This document shows, piece after piece, positions 8,587 to 18,205 of a DNA stretch of 64,000 bases. This stretch comes from JADLBR01 sp020847615. Its GTDB lineage: Bacteria; Verrucomicrobiota; Verrucomicrobiia; JADLBR01. Position 1 is the first letter of the stretch, and every line of letters starts with the position of its first letter. The stretch spans positions 30,959-94,958 of the forward strand of contig JAPKHT010000005.1 in NCBI GenBank assembly GCA_026646655.1. The letters run 5' to 3'. A program made the position numbers and the translations under genes. The notes under the pieces are model-generated. The model searched no databases, was not told where the DNA came from, and saw nothing but the letters and a program-made list of their open reading frames with translations.

Positions 8587-9522
8587 ATGAGACACGCGCA
8601 GAGCATATTGGTGTGGATTCTAACGTTCGCGGCGCTCTCCACCGGCCTGAGGTCAGCGGAGGCGGCCCCCGTCGCCGCGCCCGGCGGGGGCGCCCCGGCC
8701 AATGGCGGCAAGCAGGTTCAGGCGACGACCGCGGCCCCGCAGCCGGGAAACGGCCAGCCCGCCCAGGGGAACGGGGACGCATGGATGAACTTCGGCATCG
8801 ATGAGTCCGTGATCCAGGAGGAGCCCAAGAAAAAGAAGATCACGCTCAAGGGCCAGTACTTCAGGACGGACGTGGGGGTGGGCGAGGTCGAGCCGATCGC
8901 GTTCCGGCCCGATGGGGACATCGTCGTGGGGCGCACGAAGGACGGGGGCGCCATCACGGTGGATTCGGACGAGCTGGACCGGAAGGGGCTCCGCCCGGAA
9001 ATCAATACCGAGGCCGGGGTGCGGGCCGCGATCGCCGCCGGATACAATTTCAATGAATACGTCGGGGTCGAGTTCGAGATACAGGCGCAGTATGCGCGGC
9101 TCGGCAGCGTGAACATCGGCGGGGGCGTGACCAACGGCAACACGCACATCGACACGGGCGGCAGCCTCTGGCAGATCCCGGTCTTCGTCAACCTGGCCGT
9201 CCAGTACCCGACGCCCTGGAACCTGACACCGTTCGCCGGCGTCGGCGGCGGCCTGCTGTTCGCCTACACGTCCATCGACCAGCCGTCGGTCGAGGCCTTC
9301 GGCCTCGAGGACCAGGGCAAGCGCGTCACGGGCACGGTGCTGACCCCGGCCTACCAGTGGTTCGGCGGCCTGCGCTGGGAGATCTCCAAGGATATCGGCC
9401 TCTATGGCATGTACAAGTTCATGGCCACCGGCGACTACTCCTACAACGGCGACATGGAGGGCATCGAATTCGACGGGATCGAGACCCACAGCTACTCGGG
9501 CGGCCTAGTATTTCGCTATTAG
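8587..9522 (+). CDS. Outer-membrane beta-barrel protein
   Basis: 311 aa. The ATG at 8587 follows GAGAGGAAG and opens a signal peptide (MRHAQSILVWILTFAALSTG, cut near SAEA). An Ala/Gly/Gln/Pro-rich linker (about 30-60) precedes alternating amphipathic strands (YNFNEYVGVEFEIQAQY, LTPFAGVGGGLLFAYT, IGLYGMYKFMATGDY) and a final strand ending in phenylalanine-arginine-tyrosine, an aromatic terminus typical of outer-membrane barrels. The fold resembles OmpA-like or OmpW-like small barrels. No ligand can be assigned. Confidence 0.75.
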   Translation: MRHAQSILVWILTFAALSTGLRSAEAAPVAAPGGGAPANGGKQVQATTAAPQPGNGQPAQGNGDAWMNFGIDESVIQEEPKKKKITLKGQYFRTDVGVGEVEPIAFRPDGDIVVGRTKDGGAITVDSDELDRKGLRPEINTEAGVRAAIAAGYNFNEYVGVEFEIQAQYARLGSVNIGGGVTNGNTHIDTGGSLWQIPVFVNLAVQYPTPWNLTPFAGVGGGLLFAYTSIDQPSVEAFGLEDQGKRVTGTVLTPAYQWFGGLRWEISKDIGLYGMYKFMATGDYSYNGDMEGIEFDGIETHSYSGGLVFRY

Positions 9523-9717
9523 CGGCTTGCGAGGACCGTAACGCGATTGACGCGCGGGGAAGGGCCAAAAACGTAACAGAGTTGTTCACGGGGCGGCGCG
9601 GATCCGAAACCTTGGACGGGCAGCCTACACGCAGATCCAGAAGATCTTTTCGAGGCACGCGGGGGCCGAAAGCTCTCAAAAGGAACAGCGGAAACTAAGA
9701 GGAAAGGACAGAGGAAA

Positions 9718-10767
9718 ATGAAGAAATTGAAGGTGGTGGGTGCGCTGGTCGCTTCGGCGCTGTGCGCGGTCGGGACCCAGGCGTCCCAGGTGGCAAGGGA
9801 GAATGGGGTGCTGGCAGTGGGATTCAATGCGTCCGAGACGAAATTCGTGGGAACTCCCTTCGTCCGTCCGCCGACGGTGCTGGGTGCCGTTGTCTCCGCT
9901 GGGCCCAGCAATATCGTCACAACCGGTGGACTGACGGATGGCGAATTCAACCCCGCAGGTCCAGATAACTACTTCGAGTTGGAATTGACCTCCGGGCGGC
10001 ACATCGGACTCGTCCTTGCCGTCCTGAGCAACTCGACGACCGCTGTGTACCTTGACGGGGCGCTGCCGACAACGATTCTCGAAGATACCAGCTTCGTCGT
10101 CCGGAAGAGCTGGACGGTTGGGAGCCTCTTCGGCACGAACGCGACCCAGGTTACAGGCAAGGGATTAAAGACCGGAACGACGCAGGCAAGTTCGACGACC
10201 GTCAGGGTCTATAACCCAGCATCGAATGCCTTTAGCGTTGAGACGTTCTTCCGCAGTTCGAGCGCGCAGTGGCGTCTGGCGGGCTCCCCCACCACGGTCA
10301 CGAACCTCGCGGGCGTGCGCCTTGGACCGCAAAACGCCTTCGTGATGCAACAAGGCTCGTCTGCGGGAGCGACTATCGTGCTGTTGACGGGCGAGTATCG
10401 CAAAACTCGGTCCCTCATCTCCGCCGGGGCAGCTGCCAGCAATGATCGCACGACGTTCGCGAATCCAAGCCCATTTGCGACGACGCTCGCGACATCAGGG
10501 CTCTTCAATACAAACGGCGAGAGTTCAGCTTCGAACAGCGTCGACACCGGAACAACGGCGGGGACGGCTGATGAAGTGACGAAGTACTTCGGATCAAACA
10601 ACAGCATCACGAACTTCTTTCGCCATGCCTCCGGTTCGAATTGGAGGATCTCCGGCACCACGACCGGCGGCGATGCCACTGCGTTGGGCGCTGGCGAAGG
10701 TTTCATTTTCAAACGCCAACCGGCTGGCGAGGCATTCGTGGCATTCGACCCAGTTTTCAATGAATAA
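9718..10767 (+). CDS. TIGR02597-like secreted protein
   Basis: 349 aa with a signal peptide (MKKLKVVGALVASALCAVGTQA) and a beta-rich body with many Thr, Ser, Asn and Gly residues. Segments such as VRKSWTVGSLFG, FFRHASGSNWRI and GAGEGFIFKRQPAGEAF match my memory of the TIGR02597 family, a paralogous group known mainly from Verrucomicrobia. Function is not established; proteins of this kind are secreted and often lie beside PEP-CTERM and surface proteins, as here. The start is supported by GAGGAAAGG and GAGGAAA just upstream. It heads a run of three exported proteins on the same strand. Confidence 0.75.
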   Translation: MKKLKVVGALVASALCAVGTQASQVARENGVLAVGFNASETKFVGTPFVRPPTVLGAVVSAGPSNIVTTGGLTDGEFNPAGPDNYFELELTSGRHIGLVLAVLSNSTTAVYLDGALPTTILEDTSFVVRKSWTVGSLFGTNATQVTGKGLKTGTTQASSTTVRVYNPASNAFSVETFFRSSSAQWRLAGSPTTVTNLAGVRLGPQNAFVMQQGSSAGATIVLLTGEYRKTRSLISAGAAASNDRTTFANPSPFATTLATSGLFNTNGESSASNSVDTGTTAGTADEVTKYFGSNNSITNFFRHASGSNWRISGTTTGGDATALGAGEGFIFKRQPAGEAFVAFDPVFNE

Positions 10768-10810
10768 GAGGATGTGAAATAAAGGAACTCACAAGAAAAG
10801 GAACAGACCC

Positions 10811-11467
10811 ATGAAAAAACAACTTACAATCGCGGCGTTCGCCCTGGCTATGACTGCCAGCGGCTGGGCGCAGGTAAACGGCTACTACGCCGCTGGCAAC
10901 AGCCTCGACTTCACCAACGTGCTGAGCGCTGGAGGCGGCAGCCTCGGTCTCGGGAATGTCGTGGCCTACGGGAATTTCAACGGCGCGTACTCTGATACGG
11001 ACCTCCAGAACTTCCTATCGGGCGGGCTCACTCCTGCCGAGCTGGCGTCTATCAACGGCGCATTTGATCCGCTGTTCCTTTGGGACATCGGCGATGGCAC
11101 GGGTGCGGCAGGTACATTCGAAGTCACTCCGACGACGAACAACGCCACGGCAACGCCGTTTGCAGATGAGCGGATGTACATGCTGATCTACAATGTGTCT
11201 GATTTCGCTAATGCTGATCTGGCGACAGAGTTTGGAGTGTTGCGAAACGACTTCGATCTCGGCACCGGCGGTCGATTTGGAACGCCGGGCGCATTTCCGA
11301 TCAGCAGCGAAGGCATCGTGTTCCCCGACAACCAGACGGCGCTGATCGGGTCCTATGTGTCTGGCGGGTTTCAATTGGCCTCGGTTGTCATTCCCGAGCC
11401 TGGGACGTGGGCGATGCTCCTGATCGGGCTGGGGATGGTGGCATGGCGCGCTCGGCGGAAGCGCTAA
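10811..11467 (+). CDS. PEP-CTERM sorting-domain protein
   Basis: 218 aa. A signal peptide (MKKQLTIAAFALAMTASGWAQ) and a C-terminal PEP-CTERM tripartite signal: the motif VIPEPGTWA, a hydrophobic helix (MLLIGLGMVAW) and the basic end RARRKR. Such proteins are processed by an exosortase and linked to the cell surface or exopolysaccharide; no exosortase is in the window. The central part (20-190) is Gly/Asn/Asp-rich with no recognised domain. It lies 43 bp after the TIGR02597-like gene and 43 bp before the surface protein, so the three are probably cotranscribed. Confidence 0.88.
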   Translation: MKKQLTIAAFALAMTASGWAQVNGYYAAGNSLDFTNVLSAGGGSLGLGNVVAYGNFNGAYSDTDLQNFLSGGLTPAELASINGAFDPLFLWDIGDGTGAAGTFEVTPTTNNATATPFADERMYMLIYNVSDFANADLATEFGVLRNDFDLGTGGRFGTPGAFPISSEGIVFPDNQTALIGSYVSGGFQLASVVIPEPGTWAMLLIGLGMVAWRARRKR

Positions 11468-11510
11468 TCGAGCGCGTATCAGAAACTTGAAGGGATAGGA
11501 GAAATCTGAA

Positions 11511-13520
11511 ATGAAGATGAGATTGAAGCAGTTCGGGGCGGCGGTGGCGGGGCTGGCGATGGCGGGCGCGGGGAACGCGGCGTTCAACGCGGGGCAGTAC
11601 ACGAATGGCGTGCCGCAGACGGTGAACGGGGTGACGTTCGTGCTGGTGACCGACCCGGCGAGCGCGATCACGCGGATCACGAACGACACGCGGTGGACGG
11701 CGAACAACGTGTACGTGCTGGACAAGCTGACTTTCGTGGCGGGCGGGGCGACCCTGGTCATCGAGCCGGGGACGCTGATCCGGGGCGAGCGTCCCTTGAA
11801 CAAGACGGGGACGCTGGCGCAGCCGGCGGACCCCGGGACGCTGATCTGCGCGAAGGGCTCGAAGATCATCGCGAACGGGACGGCGGAGTCGCCGATCATC
11901 ATGACGTCGATCGATGATCCGTACGTGCCCGGGGGGACGAACACGATCCCGCCGTGGCTGAACACCAACGCGTTCACCGACCTCGACTGGAAGTACTACG
12001 ACAACACGGTCGAGGACCTGTACGGGGGTGCCGACGAGGGCGGCAACGCGTACGGGCAGCAGGGGTGGTGGGGCGCGCTGGGGATCGCGGGGCAGGCCCG
12101 CGTGGCGCAGAACAACACGAATGGCACGACCTTCGACCTGTCGACCTTCACGAACGGGCAGAACCTGGCCGTCGGGGGCGACTATATCGAGGGCTTCCAG
12201 AGCGTGAGCGATGGCGCCTATGGCGGCACCGACGACGACGACAACAGCGGCGTCTATCGGTTCATATCGATCCGGTATTCGGGGTTCGTGCTGACGCCGA
12301 ACAACGAGCTCAATGGGGTGACGTTCGGCGGCGTGGGGCGGGGCACGACGGTGGAGTTCATGGAGTCGTTCAACTCGATGGATGACGGGTTCGAGTGGTT
12401 TGGCGGCTGCGTGAACGCGAAGTATCTGGCGGCGCTCTTCGCCGCGGACGAGGCGTTCGACTACGACGAGGGGTACCGGGGCAACAACCAGTTCCTGCTG
12501 GCGATGCAGGGCAACAAGTACGTCAAGACGAACGCGTCCTCGGGGTACGTCAACACGGGTCGTCCGACCCCGACCGAACAGAATGGGAACCCGCCATCGA
12601 GCGAGACGATGATCCACGACTCCCTGTTCGAGTGCGATGGCGCCGAGCCCGACAACGGCGGCGGGCGCCCGTATTCGATCCCGAAGTTCTACAACGTGAC
12701 GGGCATCGGGCGCGGCACGAACGAGACGCAGACGAGGGACCGGAACGGCCTGCGCTTCAAGCTGGATGCGGGGGGCAAGTTCTACAACGCCATCTTCGTG
12801 GAGCAGGATGGGGGGACGGACAACCTGAGCATCGAGGATGTGACGACGAGCAACAAGTTCGTGTCGGTGCGGTCGACGGGCGGCGAGTACGGGTTCTCGA
12901 CGAACGGCGCGGCGGCCACCGAGGAGGACCTGCTGTTTCGGGCGTGCTCCTGGTACGACATCGGCAATGGCGGCGCGACCACGGCGGCGGCCATCAACCG
13001 GGATGGCTCGACGGTGAAGGATGCGCTGGCGTCGCAGTTCCTGACCAACGCGGCGTACCAGAACACGTTTGACGTGGCCCCCGGCATCGTGAGGGTGGGG
13101 CGGGTCGTCGGCCAGGAGTTCGACCCGAGGCTGACGGGTGGTTCCGCGATGCGCGGCAACACGACATTCACGGCGCCCAACGATGGGTTCTTCACGCCGA
13201 GCGCGAATTTCCGCGGCGCGTTCCGCGACAACTTCTGGCTGAAGGGCTGGTCGTTGCTGGATTATCTGGGCGTCAACACGACCAACGCGTCGGCGTCGAT
13301 CAACCCGGTGGTGTCGCTGTCATCCTATGACGGCACCAACGTCGTGGTCTCCTTCGACTCGCAGGCCGGGGTGTACTACTCGATCGAGCGGTCGCTCGAC
13401 GGCAAGGCGTACACGCCGCTGACGGTGATCGCGGGCGCCGGGGCCGGGACCACGGTGTACACGAACGTGAACGCCGCCCCGATCTCGGGGGCATTGCTCT
13501 ACCGCGTGCTGGCGCTGTAG
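11511..13520 (+). CDS. Large secreted surface protein with beta-helix-like repeats
   Basis: 669 aa, signal peptide at 1-24. Residues 30-160 carry TLVIEPGTLIRGE, LICAKGSKIIANGTAESPIIMTS and similar strands, a pattern I associate with right-handed beta-helix or parallel-beta surface proteins of Bacteroidota and Verrucomicrobiota. The middle part is rich in Asn, Gly and Asp (ADEGGNAYGQQGWWG, GGTDDDDNSGVYRFISIRYSG) and may bind calcium. The C-terminal 80 residues (SSYDGTNVVVSFDSQAGVYYSIERSLDG) form a small beta domain common at the ends of verrucomicrobial exported proteins. No sorting signal is visible. Role unknown; adhesion or nutrient binding are possibilities. Confidence 0.7.
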   Translation: MKMRLKQFGAAVAGLAMAGAGNAAFNAGQYTNGVPQTVNGVTFVLVTDPASAITRITNDTRWTANNVYVLDKLTFVAGGATLVIEPGTLIRGERPLNKTGTLAQPADPGTLICAKGSKIIANGTAESPIIMTSIDDPYVPGGTNTIPPWLNTNAFTDLDWKYYDNTVEDLYGGADEGGNAYGQQGWWGALGIAGQARVAQNNTNGTTFDLSTFTNGQNLAVGGDYIEGFQSVSDGAYGGTDDDDNSGVYRFISIRYSGFVLTPNNELNGVTFGGVGRGTTVEFMESFNSMDDGFEWFGGCVNAKYLAALFAADEAFDYDEGYRGNNQFLLAMQGNKYVKTNASSGYVNTGRPTPTEQNGNPPSSETMIHDSLFECDGAEPDNGGGRPYSIPKFYNVTGIGRGTNETQTRDRNGLRFKLDAGGKFYNAIFVEQDGGTDNLSIEDVTTSNKFVSVRSTGGEYGFSTNGAAATEEDLLFRACSWYDIGNGGATTAAAINRDGSTVKDALASQFLTNAAYQNTFDVAPGIVRVGRVVGQEFDPRLTGGSAMRGNTTFTAPNDGFFTPSANFRGAFRDNFWLKGWSLLDYLGVNTTNASASINPVVSLSSYDGTNVVVSFDSQAGVYYSIERSLDGKAYTPLTVIAGAGAGTTVYTNVNAAPISGALLYRVLAL

Positions 13521-13565
13521 GGACCGGTCAAGCGGGTGCGGCCAGGGCCGCAGGACTCGATTAGG

Positions 13566-13596
13566 GGGGTCGCGCCGCCTCGGTGGCGCGGCCCCT
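13566..13596 (+). terminator. Probable terminator hairpin after the surface-protein gene
   Basis: GGGTCGCGCC and GGCGCGGCCC form a strong stem with one mismatch around GCCTCGGT, 46 bases after the stop. The following run (TTCGAGTTC) is T-poor, so Rho-independent termination is plausible rather than certain. Confidence 0.45.
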
Positions 13597-13669
13597 TCGA
13601 GTTCGGGGGACGCGGGTGGATACGGTGAGGATGGTCCGGGGTGGCGTGTTGGGTCGAGAGTGTGGAGAT

Positions 13670-15232
13670 ATGGCGACGCGAATAAGACGGTTTGGTGGCG
13701 CGGTGTGCGCGTGGCTCCTGTGCCTGCCCGGGGCCGCCTGGGATGCGCAGGCGGCGGCGGGGAAGGCGGAGTTTCCCGAGGCGTACCGGATCGCCGTGGA
13801 GTTCAGCGAGTTTCTGCGGACGGATTCTGAGCGGGAGGCGAAGTACAAGGAGCGCATCGCGATCCGGTTGGCCGAGGATGGTTTCTTCAGTCAGGCGGTC
13901 GACCTGCTGGGGGGCGTGTCGATGAGCGAATGGAGGCGGCCGCAGGGCATGGCCGGGGTCGCGGCCATCGCCGCGCAGGCGGGAGAGATGGATCTGGCGC
14001 GGGAGCTGACCGGGCGTGCGTCGGCCGAGATCGAACTGCATGGCGACTGGCGGCGTGCCCGCGTGGCGGCGGAGGTGGTGGCGGCCCTCGGGGAGCAAGG
14101 GCGATTCGAGGAGGCGCGACCGCTGTGGGCGACCCTGGAGGGACACGATGGCGAACGGGACTACGCGGCCGGTCGGCTTTGCGCGGCGGCGGCGCGCCTG
14201 AATCGCAGCGACGCATGGGGGGAGCTTTCGGGGGGTGACGGGGCAGGGAAGAGTTCGGGACTCGTGACCTCGGAGGCGAACGCCCTGGTCAATGCGGCGG
14301 CATGGTGCCAGACCCGGGGCGATGCCGGGCGGGCGAAGGAATTTGCGGCACGCGCGCGGGGACTGGCGGAAGGCTTGCTCGCATGGGATGGCTCCGGGTT
14401 GATGGCGGAGGTGGCGACCCAGCTGCGCATGTCCGGGCTCCAGGACGATGCGCGGGCGATGCTCGACGAGGCCGAAACGGTGGCCCTGGCGCTGCCCGAT
14501 GGGGTGGCGTGGAAGGCGCAAAATCTCGTGCGGGTCGCGGACGCGCTGCTCGGATTCGGAGATCGCGACCGGGCCGGCGCCCTGTTGGAGGTTGCGGCCA
14601 GACAGCCGGCCCTCCTCCAGCCTCTGGAACGCGGCGAGAGCGCGGCGGCCGTGGCGTACGGGTATCAGCGGCTCCATGGGGGGGACGAGGCCGCCCGGCG
14701 CTGGCTCGCGGCGGCCGAGGTGGCGCTGAAGGATGTGACACACCACCGGGTGCGGAGCATGAGCGTGATCGATACCTGCCTGGCCATGGGCAAGGCGGGT
14801 GTCGCGCCATCGGAATCCGTGAGGGCCTGCCTCGGGCAGGTGCGGGCGATCGTGGAGCGGGACGTGGCCGCGTGGGAGAAGGAGTTTGGGCCCCCGAAGA
14901 AGATCCTGCCGCCCGGGGTCCCGACAACGCGTGGCCACGGTCGCCGTGCCGTGGACGCACCCGCGGGACCATCTGGCCAGAAACTTCGAAGTTCCATGCA
15001 CCACGACGCGTTTCACAACAAACACCTAAACCGTTGGTTATGCGGATGCCGCCTTAAGGCGGCACTACGAGCCCAAGACCACGGGGGTGTTCGTAGTGCT
15101 GCCTTCAGGCAGCCCGGATCCACCAGGTGTCTCCGCATGCAGGAGGCGGGGCGTGCGCGCGCGGGCGGAGGAGTCGGTCCAGAATCACAATCGGCGCGGT
15201 GCTGCCACACGAATGTAACAGAGTGGGCCTAG
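13670..15232 (+). CDS. Exported helical-repeat (TPR-like) protein with repeat-derived tail
   Basis: 520 aa. The ATG at 13670 gives a signal peptide (FGGAVCAWLLCLPGAAWDAQA). Residues 30-415 are Ala/Arg/Glu-rich amphipathic helices (AVDLLGGVSMSEW, EARPLWATLEGHDGERDYAAGRLCAAAARL, QAGEMDLARELTG), which suggests a TPR-like solenoid. From about residue 421 the composition changes abruptly: the tail is the translation of two interspersed repeats (14932-15145), so the original stop has been lost. It lies directly upstream of the TonB-dependent receptor and may be a periplasmic partner. Whether the full tail is made or removed is unknown. Confidence 0.65.
   Translation: MATRIRRFGGAVCAWLLCLPGAAWDAQAAAGKAEFPEAYRIAVEFSEFLRTDSEREAKYKERIAIRLAEDGFFSQAVDLLGGVSMSEWRRPQGMAGVAAIAAQAGEMDLARELTGRASAEIELHGDWRRARVAAEVVAALGEQGRFEEARPLWATLEGHDGERDYAAGRLCAAAARLNRSDAWGELSGGDGAGKSSGLVTSEANALVNAAAWCQTRGDAGRAKEFAARARGLAEGLLAWDGSGLMAEVATQLRMSGLQDDARAMLDEAETVALALPDGVAWKAQNLVRVADALLGFGDRDRAGALLEVAARQPALLQPLERGESAAAVAYGYQRLHGGDEAARRWLAAAEVALKDVTHHRVRSMSVIDTCLAMGKAGVAPSESVRACLGQVRAIVERDVAAWEKEFGPPKKILPPGVPTTRGHGRRAVDAPAGPSGQKLRSSMHHDAFHNKHLNRWLCGCRLKAALRAQDHGGVRSAAFRQPGSTRCLRMQEAGRARAGGGVGPESQSARCCHTNVTEWA
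14932..15145 (+). repeat. Composite repeat: short hairpin cassette plus long family-C element
   Basis: Starts with GTGGCCACGGTCGCC..CCGTGG, a hairpin related to the cassette at 7982. From about 14965 it matches 38570-38750: AGAAACTTCGAAGTT, then GGCACTACGAG paired with TTCGTAGTGC around an ACCACGGG centre, TGCCTTCAGGCA and a CCACCAG tail. Both copies follow a VCCAGAAACTTC word, so the unit is about 175 bp. Here it is translated as the C-terminus of the preceding gene. Confidence 0.75.
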
Positions 15233-15242
15233 AGATTCTCGC

Positions 15243-18170
15243 ATGCGGGATGAGCCACAGCCTTGGATGAGGGCGCCGCGCCGGTTGGCGTGTGCCCTTG
15301 TCGCATTGGCATATGGTTTCACCGTTTCCGATGCGCGTCCGCAGGCCGAGGGCAACCTGGGCGGGATCCGGGGTTCGGTGCTGGACGCCGACGGCGGCGG
15401 GGGCATCGCCAATGCGCGGGTGAGCGTCATGGAGACGGGGGCGTCCGTCCAGACCGATTCGAGCGGGCGCTTCGTTTTCGATGCGCTGGCGCCGGGCGTC
15501 TATTCGGTGAGCGTGACGCGTGAGGGGTACGAGCGGCGGACGGCCTCGGATGTCGCGGTGGTTTCGGGCTCGTTCGCGGACCTCTCGATCCGCATGGACT
15601 CGCAGGTGTACGAGATGGACGAACTGGTCGTGAGCGGAGAGCTCTTCGCCGAGGGCGAGTCGCAGCTGCTCATCCAGCGCCAGGAGGCCGCATCGTCCAT
15701 CGAGTCCCTGGGCTCCGAGTTCTTCTCCAGGGCGGGCACGACGAGCGCGGCCGGGGCGCTGAAGAAGGTCGCGGGGACGACCGTCGTCGACGACAAGTAC
15801 GTGGTGGTCCGCGGTCTGGCGGACCGGTATAACAACACGCTGCTGAATGGGGGACGGATTCCGAGCGCCGATCCGGACCGGCGCGCGGTGAACGTGGACC
15901 TGTTCCCGACCAAGCTGCTGGACAGCATCACCGCGAGCAAGACATTCACGCCCGACATGCCCGGCGATTTCACGGGCGGGAGCATCGACATACAGACGCG
16001 CAAGATGCCGGAGGAGTTCACGTTCTCCGTGAGCGGGAAGGTGGGCTACAAGAGCAACGCGACATTCAACGACGACTTCCTGAGCTATCGCGGGGGGGGA
16101 GTGAGCTTCCTGGGATTCGACGAGGGGGGGCGGGCGCTCCCGGATGTCACGGACAAGTACGCGCCGGAGGGCGCCCCGCCTTTCCAGACGAAGGACGAGA
16201 GCGTGGCGAAGAAGTGGGACGCGGCCACGCAGGCCCTCTCGCCGGTCCTTGGCGTGGAGGAGGACTCCGCGCCGGTCGACCGCGCGTTCTCGGCGATCAT
16301 CGGCGACACCGTGGAGTTTCTCGGGGTCCCGCTGGGCCTCGTCCTGGGGATGACCTACGACAGGCAGTTCAACGCGGTGTGGGACGGGGAGGAGGGCCGA
16401 TATCAGTACTCGGGCGGCGACCAGCTCGCCCCGAAGGGCGAGGACGTGCGGAACATATACCGGTATGACGAGGGCGTCGAGGAGTTGACCTGGGGCAGCC
16501 TCTTCTCCCTCGCGCTCAAGGCGTCGGACGACCACAGCCTCTCGTTCACCATGTTCTTCTCGAAGAGCACGAGCGACACGGCCAAGTATCGCCTGAGCGA
16601 GTTCCCGAATCCGGACAACATGACGCGGTTCGAGCGCGAGACGCTGGAGTACATCGAGCGGACGCTGCTGGCATTCCAGCTCGACGGGCACCACGAGTTC
16701 CTCAACGGCGTGACGGTGGACTGGCTGATCGGCTCGGCGCTGGCGGAGCAGGACGAGCCGGACACGAGGAGCTTCGAGGCGAATGTCATCGTCGACGGGG
16801 ATAACCGCACCTACCCGGACCCGGCCTCGGTCCAGAGGCTGTGGAGGTTCTTCGAGGAGAGGTCGGACACGGCGCGGATCGACGTGACGATACCCCTGGA
16901 TTCCTCGGGCCGAAACGAGTCGGCGATCAAGGCGGGGTTCTCGTACGAGCGGGCGCGCAGGGATTTCGAGCAGGACGAAGTGTCTTACGTGTCCCAGTCC
17001 GGGTTCGGGTTGAACAGCTATGCCTCGGCGGATGGCACGCGGTGGTCGGAGGTCTATCTGGATCCCGAGTACCTGGGCATCTCGGGGAAGGACAGGCGGG
17101 GCAACTACCTGTTTAGGCGCCTGGCCTATCGTCCGGGCGGCGAGGAGTTGAACGAGTATATCGGGAGGCAGACCTTTGTCGCGGGGTACGCGATGGCGAC
17201 GATCGACGTCGCATCTTATCTGGAGCTGATCGCCGGGGCGAGGATCGAGTCGAGCCGGATCAGCGTGCCGGAGCCGACCAGCGACCTGTTCCTGGGGGAT
17301 GGCCAGATCGCGCAGAACGACATCCTGCCGGCGATACTGTGCAACTTCGACCTCGCCGAGGACGTGAAGCTCCGATTCGCGTGGTCGCAGACCGTCGCGC
17401 GCCCGACCTTCAAGGAGCTGGCGCCGATCGTCTACGAGGACCCGAATAACATCGAGTTGTTCATCGGCAACCCGGCGCTCGAGATGTCCGCCATCGACAA
17501 TTTTGACGCCAGGATGGAATGGTTCCCCGTGCCGGGCAGCGTGGTGGCGGGGAGCCTGTTCTACAAGAACATCCGCGAGCCGATCGAGCGCGCGAGGGGC
17601 CAGTTTGCCGAGACGGAGTTCGTGCGGTTCGAGAACTTCCCGGAGGCGCAGGTGTACGGGATCGAGCTGGAGATGCGGCATCGTCTCGCCGCGATGGCGG
17701 CGGCGTTCGAGGAGTGGGACATCTTCCGGAATCTGGAGGTGGGCGTCAACGGGGCGTACATCGTGTCGGAGGTCAAGAATCCTCCGGACCTCGTGGAACA
17801 GCAGCGGCCCTACGGGTATCGGCCGGAGCGCCAGCTCCAGGATCAGCCGACCTTCACGCTCAACGCGAGCATCGCGTACGACAACCCCGACACCGGGACA
17901 TTCATCGGCCTGTTCTACAACCAGACGGGCCCGAGGCTGTACCTGATCGGCAAGAACGGGCTGCCGGACATCTACGAGTTCCCGCCGGCCCAGATCGACC
18001 TGACCATCCAGCAGGACCTGTGGGAGCACTGGGCGGTGACGCTCCGTGCCAAGAACCTGCTCGATCTGGAGACGGAGCGGCTGCACCAGTCGTTCGGCGG
18101 GGTGGCCAAGGTCTACCAGAAGTATCGCGTCGGGCGGGAGTACTCGATCGGGCTGGAGTATTCGTGGTGA
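15243..18170 (+). CDS. TonB-dependent outer-membrane receptor
   Basis: 975 aa. Signal peptide to about residue 34; carboxypeptidase-regulatory-like beta domain at about 38-120 (GIRGSVLDADGGGGIANARVSV, YSVSVTREGYE); a TonB-box-like segment DELVVSG at 126-132; plug domain at about 135-260 (VVVRGLADRYNNTLLNGGRIP, FTGGSIDIQTR); then a 22-strand-type barrel ending in tyrosine-serine-tryptophan. These receptors import siderophores, cobalamin, metal chelates or glycans using energy from TonB. The receptor is followed at once by a full TonB2-like module, so it is probably served by it. The substrate cannot be read from sequence; it has no link to the riboswitch operon at 47 kb. Confidence 0.93.
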   Translation: MRDEPQPWMRAPRRLACALVALAYGFTVSDARPQAEGNLGGIRGSVLDADGGGGIANARVSVMETGASVQTDSSGRFVFDALAPGVYSVSVTREGYERRTASDVAVVSGSFADLSIRMDSQVYEMDELVVSGELFAEGESQLLIQRQEAASSIESLGSEFFSRAGTTSAAGALKKVAGTTVVDDKYVVVRGLADRYNNTLLNGGRIPSADPDRRAVNVDLFPTKLLDSITASKTFTPDMPGDFTGGSIDIQTRKMPEEFTFSVSGKVGYKSNATFNDDFLSYRGGGVSFLGFDEGGRALPDVTDKYAPEGAPPFQTKDESVAKKWDAATQALSPVLGVEEDSAPVDRAFSAIIGDTVEFLGVPLGLVLGMTYDRQFNAVWDGEEGRYQYSGGDQLAPKGEDVRNIYRYDEGVEELTWGSLFSLALKASDDHSLSFTMFFSKSTSDTAKYRLSEFPNPDNMTRFERETLEYIERTLLAFQLDGHHEFLNGVTVDWLIGSALAEQDEPDTRSFEANVIVDGDNRTYPDPASVQRLWRFFEERSDTARIDVTIPLDSSGRNESAIKAGFSYERARRDFEQDEVSYVSQSGFGLNSYASADGTRWSEVYLDPEYLGISGKDRRGNYLFRRLAYRPGGEELNEYIGRQTFVAGYAMATIDVASYLELIAGARIESSRISVPEPTSDLFLGDGQIAQNDILPAILCNFDLAEDVKLRFAWSQTVARPTFKELAPIVYEDPNNIELFIGNPALEMSAIDNFDARMEWFPVPGSVVAGSLFYKNIREPIERARGQFAETEFVRFENFPEAQVYGIELEMRHRLAAMAAAFEEWDIFRNLEVGVNGAYIVSEVKNPPDLVEQQRPYGYRPERQLQDQPTFTLNASIAYDNPDTGTFIGLFYNQTGPRLYLIGKNGLPDIYEFPPAQIDLTIQQDLWEHWAVTLRAKNLLDLETERLHQSFGGVAKVYQKYRVGREYSIGLEYSW

Positions 18171-18205
18171 GGATTTGGTGGAGCAAGAGCAGGAGGATGA
18201 AGACG

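Noticed and set aside
9548..9580. Promoter TTGACG with a 17-bp spacer upstream of the TIGR02597-like gene
   Set aside because: The expected -10 position reads AACGTA, which does not match; left uncalled.
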